DNA of 64,000 bases from Dysidea avara (Eukaryota; Porifera; Demospongiae; Dictyoceratida; Dysideidae): NCBI RefSeq assembly GCF_963678975.1, contig NC_089274.1:17749633-17813632 (forward strand), written 5' to 3'. A program made the translations under genes and the position numbers. Under the pieces are notes generated by a model that saw only the letters and a program-made list of their open reading frames with translations, had not been told where the DNA came from and ran no database searches. How positions within the stretch are numbered: position 1 is the first letter of the stretch; every line of letters begins with the position of its first letter. Shown one piece after another: positions 1 to 11,271 of the stretch.

Positions 1-153
1 ACAATGGATATCCTACTTTTCAGACGATAATTGATATAGCTGGGGCGCACGGTGCCATTTCAGATGCGGTATGCGTGGGTTTACCAGTCATAATAATTAT
101 TTACCAAAAAAAAGTTAAACAAGTACACAGAAAAATTTGGAATTTTCAACTAG

Positions 154-377
154 AGTAGGGACCATAGCACTTCGATAAAAAGTACTGAAACAAGCTGGAG
201 TAGTGCACGATATTAAATCACAGTAAAACAATAAGAAGTGCTATATCCCTACTGTGCATTTCCATTATGGTATCTTGAGCGCACAGAAGGGATATAACAC
301 TTCTTATTGTTTTACTGTGATTTAATATTGTGCACTACTCCAACTTGTTTCATCGAAGTGCTATGGTCCCTACTCTG
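154..377. repeat. Foldback repeat, family A copy 1
   Basis: A long inverted repeat. The left arm begins GAGTAGGGACCATAGCACTT and the right arm ends with its complement. Both arms also carry the complementary tract around ACAATAAGAAGTG. The arms are about 80-100 nt each with a short spacer. Related foldbacks sharing the AGTAGGGA...AAAGTAxxGAAACAAG terminus occur near 2758, 9135, 17946 and 23279. No ORF. Read as a non-autonomous foldback element or the head of the larger composite repeat seen at 2758 and 23279. Confidence 0.75.
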
Positions 378-777
378 TGTACTTATATGATATAGATTTG
401 TTCCTGGCTCATATAAATCTTGCAAACATCTACCACACACATTTGTCATCATTTACAACAATCAGTCATTTGAATTTATATGCTTAAAGCTGACACTGTA
501 TACTATCATGTTGGAAACATTATATAAAGAAAACAACAATAAAGTGCCTGTATTACTTGAAGATGCAAGTATACTATGTTATACAGGTGGCACAAAAGCA
601 TACTTGTCCAGTAATCCTAAATAATATTTCAGTTGTGTATGACAGTAGAATAGTTTAGAAGGGAAAGATAAATTGTAGACACACAACCACAGAATCACAA
701 TTGACCTCACACATTATACATGTGGCTGCCACACCCAGCAACGACATATATACAGTATGTCACACCCAACAACTGTG
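378..777. other. AT-rich spacer, no feature seen
   Basis: No convincing exon or repeat recognised between the foldback and the promoter of the first WGSCH copy. Confidence 0.5.
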
Positions 778-786
778 TATATAAAA
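778..786 (+). promoter_or_regulatory. Probable TATA box of WGSCH copy 1
   Basis: TATATAAAA lies about 45 nt upstream of the exon 1 ATG at 826. Equivalent boxes precede at least four other copies (4753, 14771, 31187, 46495) 43-71 nt before their ATGs, which supports a shared TATA-dependent promoter design. Confidence 0.5.
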
Positions 787-825
787 TTATACCACTCCTT
801 ACAAATCACTTATGTGACCAATACA

Positions 826-1646
826 ATGCTCGCCCTAATTGTTCTAACAGTTTTGGAAGTAAGTTGCCTTCATCCTGGAGCAGAGGCCAACAAGAAGGTG
901 GGCTTGCAGTATAATCAGTTTTAAGATTTAGCCAGTCTAATGCTGCTTGCTAATAATATTACAGTATTGTGGGTCTAGTTATTTTAATATACACCACTGC
1001 TTTAATGTTATTATGTGCTTCCATCAGGTTTATGCGGTAGAAACCATTTTACCTCAGCCAACTGATGACCCCTAAATGGATACACAAACATGCATCCATC
1101 ACTGGACCACATGCTCTCTACTCTCAATACCTTGAGATCCTTCCTACTACTGGACCACACTGGTAACATGTTCTACAAATTCAACTGGTGCCCCCTGATG
1201 TATTGACAACTACTGATAGTGTTACTGTAACCATCACGGTTGCCATGGATACTGTACTGGCTAACAGTGCAGATCATGATCCCTCCTTTGGTATAAGTGA
1301 TGGAGTACATTTTGTTGGATTTCTTCAGCCTGATAAAACCAACTATCATGGTGGCCCATGTCAGCACATTGAGGGAAATAGGGGCAATGGAATCCTTTTA
1401 AATGCAATTCAAATCAATAGTCCTACAGTAGCTTCAAGAAAATATTCTAGTGAGACCATGCTACAAATCAGACCAGCTGAACGATGGGGATCCTGCCACA
1501 CAGAACGTGATGAAGGTTACACTAATATTGCTAATTATCAACATCTCCTAGACCTCACCAAGGGTTTGTACCTTGAAATGTATCATGGTGGTGCTCGTGA
1601 AAAATATCGCATCAAGTATATAAAGGTAGAAATTGATATTGACTGA
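826..1646 (+). pseudogene. WGSCH family copy 1, frameshifted and stopped
   Basis: Exon 1 (826-897) codes an intact 24-residue signal peptide ending A-E-A-N-K-K, followed by a GT donor. Exon 2 starts at 1028 after CATCAG. Compared with intact copies it lacks two bases after the ILP codons (around 1060) and has TAA where paralogues have CAA in the W-Q-H stretch (around 1163). The distal 152 codons (1188-1646) remain open and keep every family motif: D-S-V-T-V-T, D-H-D, F-G-I-S-D, W-G-S-C-H, Y-T-N-I-A-N-Y. AATAAA follows at 1751. Like copy 2 it lacks the cysteine at exon 2 position 2. A functional transcript starting at the internal ATG at 1188 would have no signal peptide, so I call it a pseudogene. 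Confidence 0.85.
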
Positions 1647-2757
1647 GTAACATGCATTAGGTCACACAAACAAATTGCCTAGTACTTGTGTTTGCATGCA
1701 TATATATAAACTGTACATTTTTGATTTAGTGATGACATTCTTGATTTAGTAATAAAAAGTACACTTGTGAAGTGCAGACATTTTCCTGCATATTTATATA
1801 GAGTAATAACTACCATGAGCTTTATGATTAAAAGTTATATACTGTGCCATAGGTGGCAACTATTAGCCTTACGATCGAAGACAAAGGCACGTAATGCAGT
1901 CTTCAACTTGTCATGCATGCTACTAAACTGATGTAAAGAAGTTGAGCAGTGGTTCTTCAGACTTTGGCTTACTTTTCATACATGCTACCATTCATAAAGA
2001 CCTTAGAGAGAGATGCATCTTTTCCATACCCATCTTCGTTACATTTACACAAATCATCCAGGTGCTAAAAGGATGGGAAGCATGTGCTGGGTTTCCAAAC
2101 TTGTAATAACTTAAAACAAAAGGAGTGACATTGATTAATTGAACTGCAGTACATGTACTACACTGGAGCACAGAGGAAATATATGTAATTAGCAGATATA
2201 GATCAAGCGAATCGAGCACATTCAGCATAATAGACTAAATTTTATAACTGCAATATATAACTATGCTGTATTGATCAATGCTTACATACATATGCTTGTA
2301 CCAGAAAGTTAATCTTCTTGTCAATAGATACTGGATGATCCTTAGGTTGAAAAGTAGCAGTCTTTATACCACCATCCATCTATAGGCTTTTAGCACCCAA
2401 CATATAAAATCTTAGGCAGTTAAAATTGCCAGGGTGTTTTGTTTTAGTGAAACACAGCTTCTGAACTGAACTCATGATAGAAAACACCACTGCAGTGCAC
2501 AGCTCCAAGGATGATTGAACATTGGCAAACACTGGACTACTCTAAGGATCTAATTTCTTGTGTGGGCACATGCACAAACACACTTATATATAGAGAGAGA
2601 TGCACTGATTAACCAATTATCTACACAACCGTAAAAACACTATATATACTTTATGTTACTATCATATGTTAATCATTGGTGTCAGGGTAAAACAATCTGC
2701 ATGAAACAACAGCAAATAAAGCCAATACCTACAAGTACAAGGAAAAAAATAATAAGT
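1647..2757. other. AT-rich spacer
   Basis: Contains the AATAAA at 1751 that could serve copy 1. Otherwise I see no supported exon. Short open frames here have no recognisable domain. Confidence 0.45.
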
Positions 2758-3545
2758 TTCAATTCAATTAAGGAACACGATGAGGTTGCCTATACCTGAA
2801 GATATATATACAAATGATTTAATCCCTATACTTCAGCATGACTGAATTAGGGATTAAGTATCCACTGGTATATCTTTAAGTTTAGGCAACCTTCCTGTTT
2901 CACTACCTTTTATTCCTAATTGAACTTAAAATTCCTTGCTTTTGTTTATTTACATAATTATGACTGGTGAACGCATGCATATCACATCAAAAGAAATCAT
3001 GGCATCAGACTTAATGTTTGATCTGAATGCAAACCCTACTAAAAGAGTGAAGTGGCCATTACATTTTGTTTTCAGCTATGTTTAGCCTGTTACACAATGT
3101 TGACAAACTAAAAACAGTACGGGAAGCACTTCTGCAATCAATTCAGTCACTTCAGAAAATACAGACAATTATTGTTACAAACATAGGGAAGCCATCACAT
3201 GCTACCATGAATCAACACCTTGAGTTATCAGTGACGAGAAACGGGACACAAAGGAGGACAACGATGTGGGCATTGTATGTGCTGCAGATGCTTAAAAGGC
3301 ACCTGTCAGGCTGGAGCGACATCTAACAGTAAATAATTAAACCAGCCATTGTGTGAAGGCATTAGTAAGTCAGTCAGTCAGTCAGGCAGTAGAAAATTCC
3401 TCTACATTAAATTTTTATAGCTTTTGGACTCCCAACAAATACTGCCAAGGAATCATGTGAGGCTGATTTTCTGGTCAATATTTTTGCTGTTGTTGTGAGA
3501 ATGTGCAAACCTCCATGAACCCTATAATATACAGTACTACCATAC
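2758..3545 (+). repeat. Composite repeat copy I (foldback head, CAGT core, unique tail)
   Basis: Starts with a decayed family A foldback (about 2758-2937) and continues through a segment alignable by eye to 23470-23850 (shared phrases include GACTGGTGAAC and CTTCTGCAATCAAT). It then reaches a short (CAGT)n core followed by CAGTAGAAAATTCC near 3390, and ends in ATATACAGTACTACC at about 3530. The same order recurs at 23279-24745, and the tail recurs inside the hAT element at about 10445-10670. The 86-codon open frame at 3066 lies inside this repeat and is not taken as a gene. Confidence 0.65.
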
Positions 3546-3559
3546 GACAATTTATGTTG

Positions 3560-4750
3560 CCAATAATCTTATTTACCTAGATCACTGAGATCCTAATAGG
3601 TATGTTACTGCACAAGGGAGGACCCAAGGTTTGGAAAGTGGGGGGGGGGGGTGCACCAGGGTAGCAGGTATAGTTCTGTGCATTGTTTCACAACAGATAT
3701 ATGTATAGCAAACAGTACATGTTGTTTGTTATAGCTTTTTTTTTTGTCTATGAAGTGTTGCAAGGTACAAGAAATTTCTTTTGGTTTGCTTTCTCATTGT
3801 AGTCAGCAGCTCTGTACCTATCTGATTCTGAATAGACATAATAACATTAGTGCTTGGCTTTAGTGCAAGTACCTATACACAGTCTAGAGTTTGTGAGTTC
3901 ATAGTTGGACCTGTTATGAGCTCATAATAACAAGAGTTCAACAGTGCTTAATTGTATAACTGTGGAGTCCTTGAGACAGTGACTACATCTTTTAAAAACT
4001 ATAATCATCACCAAATGATGACAGTACGAGAGAATCATACCTGTTTTATGAGTTCATAATAAGAATGAGAAAATCTGTTTGTATCCACTGTTGTTTAAGC
4101 TGTTTCAAAATTTAATATACATTAATAGGACTGGTAAAATCAGTTTTACTTTTAAAAGTTTAAAACTAAATTTTTTGAGTCAGCTGTGGTATTGAACAAA
4201 AAACTTTACTAAAATTGGTGGCATAGTGTTGAGTGTATATGTATTATATAGCTGGGTTTTTTGTTGTTGTTTTTTTTTGAAAACAAGAAACCTTACATCC
4301 TTTACTGCTATCCAACTTTTGAATTCAATGAGGAGACACTTGACCTCCAGGTAATCAGTAATATATAAAGTGGTCCAGATGAAACGACCCTTGGATGATC
4401 TTACTTCAGTTACTTGTGCTTTGTACAGACGCTGTGAAAGAAAATTTATTCCATAATGCAACCAGGATACTGTGCAGCTGCCATGCAGGTCACACTTTAT
4501 ACAGAGCAAAATAACTATAGAGAACAGTATATGTAAGCATGGTGTTAATCATCATAGACTATGTCAGTAAAACAGAGGGATTACCATATCCATCACACCA
4601 CAATGTGTGTTGCACACCAGATAATATTTATTTTGCAGCTCAGTCAATTTGCCAGCTGTTTACAGACAAAATCCTGTAAACATCATAATTACTTGTAAAA
4701 TTTTATTTCATTAGTATAGACAAATACATAACCACTTACATTAATTGTCC
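3560..4750. other. Spacer with a G12 tract
   Basis: Holds a run of G near 3642 and several T tracts. No exon supported. Confidence 0.4.
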
Positions 4751-4752
4751 TG

Positions 4753-4759
4753 TATAAAT
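4753..4759 (+). promoter_or_regulatory. Probable TATA box of WGSCH copy 2
   Basis: TATAAAT 71 nt upstream of the exon 1 ATG at 4824, in the same position range as in other family members. Confidence 0.45.
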
Positions 4760-4823
4760 GTGGCATGCTACACCATACAAAACATTTCTACATGAGCTCA
4801 GTTTTCAGTGACTGCAGAGTAGC

Positions 4824-5881
4824 ATGGTGTTAGTGATAGTTCTTGTGTTGCTGGAAATAACTGGTCTTCAGGTTGGAGTTGAGGCCAACAAAAAGGTTTG
4901 TAATAAGTAATGCACCAACCTATTATTGATCAGTTAGATAACTATCCTACCATTTAGGGTACATGTTATTCTCAGATCACATCTGTTTGAATAGTGACAA
5001 AATGGCACCGAGTATCAGGGGTCTAAGCTCTTTAATACTGCACTTAATTTAACAGTTCAACATAATATATAACACAAGTTGCCTTGAAACACACGCAAAA
5101 TTTGTCTGGCTATGGCAACACTGCAGGTTGGTGAAAACAGCTTGATGCACTTTGCATGCCATTTTATGGGTTCATTGTATGCACAGCTTATGTAATAATT
5201 TTAAAGTAGTAGCAGTTGTCCCACATATTATCTGTTATAATACCATTTCTCCATCAGGTTCAAGTGGTAGAAACTATTCTACCCTACAACCAACTGATGA
5301 CTCCCCATTGGATACATAAACACTCTACCATTATCGGACCACATGCCCTCTATCCTCAGTATTTTGAGATCCTTCCTACTAGTGGACCAGAAGATATTCA
5401 TGCTCTACAACTTCAACTGGTACCTCCTGGTATCCTAACAACTACTGATAGTGTTACTGTAGCAATGACAATTGCTGTGGATACTACACTGGCTGATAGT
5501 GCTGAGCACGATGTTTCATTTGGTATTGGTGATGGAACAAAATTTGTTGGGTTTCATATTGTTGGTAAAAACAACTACCGTGCTCTATCACCATGCTATC
5601 TTACAGAGGGAGACAATATTGATGGAATACTTAAAAATGTCAGAACCGTCCCTGCTCCTTTAGTAGCTTCAAGAAGATATTCTAGTGAGATCAAATTACA
5701 GTTCAGATCAGCTGAACGATGGGGATCCTGCCACACAGAGCAAGATGAGGGATACACTAATATTGCTAGTTATCAACGTCTGCTAGACCTCACCAAAGGA
5801 TTGCACCTTGAGGTGTACCGTGGTAGTGCCCATGAAAAGTATCGCATCAAGTACATAAAAGTTGAAGTTGATATTGACTGA
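4824..5881 (+). CDS. WGSCH family secreted protein, copy 2 (intact, two exons)
   Basis: Exon 1 4824-4895 and exon 2 5258-5881 join in phase 0 to give 231 residues. Residues 1-24 are a signal peptide (hydrophobic core of V, L and I, cleavage expected after V-E-A). The mature domain is predicted to be secreted and beta-rich. Family motifs in order are I-L-P-Y, P-Q-Y-F-E-I-L, V-P-P-G-I-L, D-S-V-T-V, the acidic A-E-H-D, F-G-I-G-D, S-P-C, W-G-S-C-H-T-E, Y-T-N-I-A-S-Y and a Y-R-I-K-Y-I tail ending in acidic residues. Only two cysteines are left in the mature part (S-P-C and G-S-C), the pair conserved in all copies and probably disulfide-bonded. The cysteine at exon 2 position 2 of other copies is Gln here. 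Not assigned to a named family; ligand binding or a structural secreted role are both possible. Confidence 0.85.
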
Positions 5882-6724
5882 GTATCCAGACACAATACAC
5901 ACAAACAAACTGTAGAGTTGCTGTGGCATGTACATAGTATACACTTATTTACAATGCTTATTAGAATTCATTTTAGTGATCTTGATCAGCACAGCTGTCA
6001 CTTGATCTAAGCCGCACTGTTAATGGTTGCCCAGAAAGAGGGCTTAGATGCATTCCTTCAATTTAATCACACATATAGGTACTTTATTTTAGCTTCAAAC
6101 ATAGACCTATGTATATAATTCACAGCACCAACTAATAATAGAGCAATGATGTGCACACATCTGCACTGTCCATGGTGTATCGTGCACCACAAAAAATATA
6201 CTGCTTGATCAACAGAATTCCTGCTGCAATCCATAGGAGATTATGGTTGGGTTGGCTAGTAGGAATATACACACCTATCAGCCTGTGATCAATCCCCAAT
6301 GATGTCTATAGTATTCTAACAACTTAGACAATACATGAAGTCATTTAATGCTCCCAACGAATCAATGACATCATGCTACATGCAAAAGAAATGATAATAA
6401 AAATAAGTCCATGATGCATGCACTGTCATTTCTGAGCTGTACCAAAAGATCACTACTATTTAGTGCTATCATATTAAATAATAATTCTCTAGCATGAAAA
6501 CATGGAAGAATGCAACTATACTCTACAATGACAGGCCTTAATTTAATTTTAAGGTGCTGCAGCTGCAACATATCACCAGGCTGTGGTCATTACAGCTGCT
6601 GGTGATAGCAGTACACAAAGGGGAGGTGGCATTGGTAAATCCTTGGGTTGGAAAAATGTAGTATCTCCTAGCAACCAAGTGACAGTTATTGTTAGCACTA
6701 CAAACAAACATGTACACATCAGCT
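5882..6724. other. AT-rich spacer
   Basis: No supported exon or RNA gene. The short frames at 6371-6813 overlap the start of the foldback element and show no domain. Confidence 0.4.
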
Positions 6725-7444
6725 TTTATGGGGGTAGGTAAAAACAGTGGACCCGGGGAACACGGACTCGGGAACCCATGGATCCAACTCTTCTTGGAGC
6801 TTTTACACTTCACAGTATTCTATACTTGTACTAGGTACCTCTGCAAGCAGTCTTGCATAGCCAATCCATTTTTTTTCTCCCTCGCGGCGTCTCACACGAT
6901 GTTTACACCAATTAGAAATTATAAGCGCCTCTGAAAAAGTGTCTGAAGCTGACTGCATTACTTACAGGTCACTCACTATTTTCCCAGAGTATTTGTTTGC
7001 ACAATGTTTCTAAACTTTAGTAGCTAGGTGACATAATAGACTAGTATGCTTACTGTGCAGCAGGTGAACAATTACCAGCTAAGCCAAGCTAACCAAGTTC
7101 CAGCAGCTCTTCATATGTCATGATGCATTTGCACAATGTTCCTAAACTACTCTAGTAGCTAGGCGGCAATGGGCATAATAGACTAGTATGCTTACTGTGT
7201 AGCAGGTAGTGGCCTATAAATGCAGTCAGCTTCAGACACTTTTTAGAGGCGCTTATAATTTCTAATTGGTGTAAACGTCGTGCGAGATGCCACGAGGGGA
7301 GAAAAGTGAATTGGCCATGCAAGACTACTCGTAAAGGTACCTAGTACAAGTATAGAATACGGTGAGGCATATAAAATTCCAAGCAGAGTTGGGTCCCCGG
7401 GTCCTTGGTCCCCGGGTCCACTGTTCTTACTTACCCCTTTTATG
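6725..7444. mobile_element. Foldback element with about 240-nt terminal inverted repeats
   Basis: Left arm (about 6725-6965) and right arm (about 7205-7444) are reverse complements. Shared phrases are ACAGTGGACCCGGGG, AATTAGAAATTATAAGCGCC and CTGAAGCTGACTGCAT. The centre holds an imperfect direct duplication with GTAGCTAGG and ATAGACTAGTATGCTTACTGTG, each twice. Matching open frames in the two arms translate alike (K-N-S-G-P-G near one end, F-T-P-I-R-N-Y-K-R-L at the other) simply because the arms are copies. I do not call them genes. No transposase is present. Confidence 0.75.
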
Positions 7445-9048
7445 GTACCACTATTGGTTTTGCAAGGACATGTGTGTCTGCCCAAAACTAATTATGTGCA
7501 GACATTGTGCTATTTGTGCACATTTTGTCTGTTGACCACACGTTAATTTAAGGCCTGCAATGATCAGTTCCTGATGGAGATGTACTATAGTAACTCTACA
7601 GGCAAGTGTAGCATATCAACAACAAACTTAATGTATATAATCTCAAATATGGAATTGTGAACTGTGTGGCTCAATACAGCCAATGTACAGATCACATTAC
7701 AAAAGAATTCAACAAAGTCATTTGTTTACTATAGTCATTCATCTCAGTAGTCACTAGCAAGTGGCTTGCACGAAATGCTCACACTGGATGAATTTCATCT
7801 CTGAATTTAATACAACACCTCAAGACAAGAGTAGAAAATTGGTCAATCAACAAGCCTACAAAAAAACAAAATCCAAATTGGAAAAACCAGAGAGAACAAG
7901 GAAACACTAATAAAAGTGACATGTTATTCTATGAAATGGTATACACAGCTCAACTTCACATGTAGATAATAGCTACAAAGTAGCAATGCTTCACACTGTT
8001 TTCAGTGCATGCACCCTAAATATAGCTGCTTTGTTACTGCTTATGAACTCCAGTGAGTGGCAATAGCCGAAATCTGGACATTTCTTGTGCATGTATAGGG
8101 ATCACCCTACTGAGTTCTGTTTGTTGCAAGATGATTTGCCTTGTATCCTACATTACCACTGATGACTGCTGAATATTGAGCAAGGGTTTTGCATGCGGAA
8201 TGTCCAACAACATCTTATGGTACATCTCTTAACTGGAACAAACACAATATACTATACGTAACAGTACCTTTGGTATGCCTTGGCCACAACACTCATCATA
8301 ACATGAAATCTGATAATGTGCATCAGTTATGCTTGATTGCTGATGTCAAGCATACTGACACACGATATGCTCACTACAAAGTGTTCATCAATAGAAACAG
8401 TTCTGAATATATGTAGCAACAAAGGGTTATTATAAATTGTTTTTAACCGTGAATTACAACAGTGATATCTTTGTGAAGCAGATGGTCACACCTGAAAAGA
8501 CTCATAATGCATCACAGTTAATTACTGAAGCCCTACAAACTAAATGTCATTAACACATTAAGTACGTAGCAGCTACGTGCACAGCAAAATTTCTTTGTAA
8601 TAGATTGAACAGTGTCTTATATTAAAAATAGATTTTTTTACAAAGATTTTATCTTATTTCTCCAAATCTAAATATTGTGCAAGATGACACCTACAATACA
8701 TGTAAAGAATCAGGGTCTGTCAATAGATGAGTCAACTAAATCAGATGTGTGAAGAACAAAGTATGTGAAAGCAATTCTTGAATACACTTTACACTCATAA
8801 TATAGTAATCTCTGTTGCAGCAGTGGACTCGTAAGTAATAAACTATTAGATATATTGCATCTTGTTAAGCACTTTTAAATATATCTACAGTTTGTAAACA
8901 GCTCCAAAGTTATGCAGTCAGCTGTCTGAATAATCTACTTTGTAAATAAATCTCAAATTACCACATGCAAAACAGAAGCTCACTATTTGACATTTCTATA
9001 CTACAAACTAAACCTTACAATGAAAACATCATTGTACAGTGGTAATTC
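7445..9048. other. AT-rich spacer
   Basis: No supported gene, RNA or repeat recognised. Confidence 0.4.
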
Positions 9049-9134
9049 TATAGGGTCAGTGGTATAGCCAAGGGTGGGACTGGGTGGGCACATGTCCACC
9101 TAGGCCCAGTGGCGCCTGCTTGCTATTGTTAACA

Positions 9135-9335
9135 AGTACAAGAAAAAATTAGGAATTTCAAATTAGAGTAGGGACAGTGTATAGTGTTGCAATATAAAGT
9201 ACTGAAACAAGCTAGATCGAAGTAGCTAGTACATAATGTACAAATACTGTAAAACAATAAGAAGTGAGTATCCCTACTGTGCTCCCTACTCTACTTTAAA
9301 ATTCCTAATTTTTCTTATACTTGTTTGTGAAGTCT
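9135..9335. repeat. Foldback repeat, family A copy 3 (nested in hAT element)
   Basis: Left arm AAATTAGGAATTTCAAATTA followed by GAGTAGGGA; right arm CCCTACTCTACTTTAAAATT followed by CCTAATTTTTCTTATACTTG. The interior shares ACAATAAGAAGTG with copy 1 at 154. Confidence 0.65.
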
Positions 9336-10444
9336 TTTTTTGCAAGCTCATGCCTACTAAATAGCCTGCTTTTCACGAAACCAGTCACAATATTTTAATC
9401 ACAGCACTATTATAACTCATACAATAACAACTGATCAGTGGGCGTGGGTCTACATAAGCCTGCAGACAATAATGGACATGGATTCATGTATACCTAGAAT
9501 GGGAGTGGCTACCATATGTCTACAGACAGTAATTTACATAAGTGGGCATGGCTCACAAAAGAAGCAGGGCTACGCTATGATGTGTCACTACGTGTCCACA
9601 TTCTTACACTAATTAGTTTAGCAAGTGGGATCAGACCCAGATAATTTGTAAAGCAGGACCTGGATGACCCGACTCGGTTGTAACATTGTTACTAAACTAT
9701 ATTTATTGGCTTACACGTTGCTAGTTTGCTGTGAGTTGCTCTCACTGATCGATATCAACTACCAACTTTGAAAAATAGCAAGCCACATGTGTTCAAATAG
9801 TTTGGTGCAACAACCACGTGTATTCGAATAGTTTGATGCAATATACACGGAAGCCCTACTTCAGTCTATTAACACTCAGTGGTAGAACCTTGACTGATGG
9901 TCATGGTAAAGAAGGATAAAAGGTAGGACAACAGCGCAAGCATTGTATGCTTATCAATATACCAAAGGTTATTTCTTAAGCGAACTAGCAGAGGAGGGCA
10001 GTCACGCTTTAAGCGCTGCTAAATATATTACACAAATGGTTTGTTTATAAACTGGTGAAGAACACTAAGCTTACGACAGGAGTTACCACGCAATATTTAT
10101 TGCTGCTTCGTATGGTATGCGAAGGGCTGAAGTAATGGCACCCAATATACATGATATTGTTAATATCGCCATAAACCAAAAGGTTTTTGAAAAACCAAAC
10201 ATACCATCTTAAAACTTACACTAAACCAAATTCGATTATCCAGTAAACCCCATTCAACCCCACCGTTTGCTAGATTTGTATTGGGTCTATTGAGGCTCAC
10301 GTGAAATACCAAGTTCAACTATGCAATTAAAGCAATAATTTTATATAGTGCTTAAAGTGTGACCACCCTCCTCTGGCGAACTAGAAATGTTTCTGCGAAA
10401 GAATTAGGGCTGTAGCTGTAATCAGTTTTCCACTACGCATGACT

Positions 10445-10670
10445 GAAGGCATCAGGCAGGCAGGCAGTAGAAAATTCCGTTATTTTAAAAAACCTGTAGC
10501 AACTTGACGGAAACGTTTTGGGTTGATCTGAAGACACTTTTGGGCTTGATTTTACCCAACCCATACTGTCATAAATCGAGGCAGGTTTTTGGGTTATATT
10601 ATATCATGGGCCACACCCACACCTTCGATGTCCCTACTATACAGTACTATCGTACTGTATGATACGAACA
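10445..10670 (+). repeat. Composite repeat tail fragment
   Basis: Begins with three CAGG units and CAGTAGAAAATTCC, passes through ACACTTTTGGGCTTG and CCCATACTGTC, and ends with ACAGTACTATCGTACTGTAT. The same order is seen at 23853-24745. Shows that the tail travels with or without the foldback head. Confidence 0.55.
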
Positions 10671-11271
10671 AGAGACAAGTATATAGTGCACACCTTGGCA
10701 GCACGATATTTTCATTGTAAGTCAGCAGCTGATATTGAGATAAACTGAATAATTACATCACATAATCCGAGTAGTTTCTATTTAATGCATAGCATAAATT
10801 TTAGACGGAGGAAGAGAGGAACCAAGGAAGGAGGGATCCAGTCTATTTTTTCATGTCGGAATACTGCGTTGAATTTTCTGCTGTTAGGCAGTTAGGCAAG
10901 TAAGTTGGTTGGAGATGAAAAATTGCGATTGGTGGCTGAATTAAGCCATACAATTATCTCAAGAGTCAGGATGGAGTATAAAGAGTTGTGTACAAGTACA
11001 GAAGAGTTAAAAAGAACAAGACAAGGTGTAATAAGTTAGTTGCTTCTATATCATTTATGCAGTAGCATTAGACTAGTGAAATAAGCTGCAGAAACAGCAG
11101 TGTAGCGTATTATTGGCTAGCTAGATACATTTATGTACTTTTGAACAGCTTTTAAACCAATATATGTAAGAGTGGACTCAACTCACATTTTGTAATAGTT
11201 GCATGGAGTGAAATGTGTGGGTGAGTGTGCCCACCCATCCTTGAAGGCCTGGCTACATCACTGTATAGGGC

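Larger units (their letters stand above)
9057..11263. mobile_element. Degenerate hAT-type element with 8-bp target-site duplication
   Basis: Left end CAGTGGTATAGCCAAGGGTG and right end (reverse-complemented) CAGTGATGTAGCCAGGCCTT form hAT-like termini; GGGTGGGCACA also recurs inverted about 30 nt in. The element is flanked by TATAGGGT (9049-9056) and TATAGGGC (11264-11271), an 8-bp duplication with one mismatch, which is the hAT hallmark. The 2.2-kb interior has no transposase frame. It carries a nested family A foldback (about 9135-9335) and a composite-repeat tail with CAGGCAGGCAGTAGAAAATT (about 10445-10670). Non-autonomous or dead. Confidence 0.75.

Noticed and set aside
4180..4509. 109-codon minus-strand frame
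   Set aside because: Ends in poly-K/Q from a T-rich tract; no domain, not repeated, no splice context.
6689..7485. Two similar frames on opposite strands with K-N-S-G-P-G
   Set aside because: They are the two arms of one inverted repeat.
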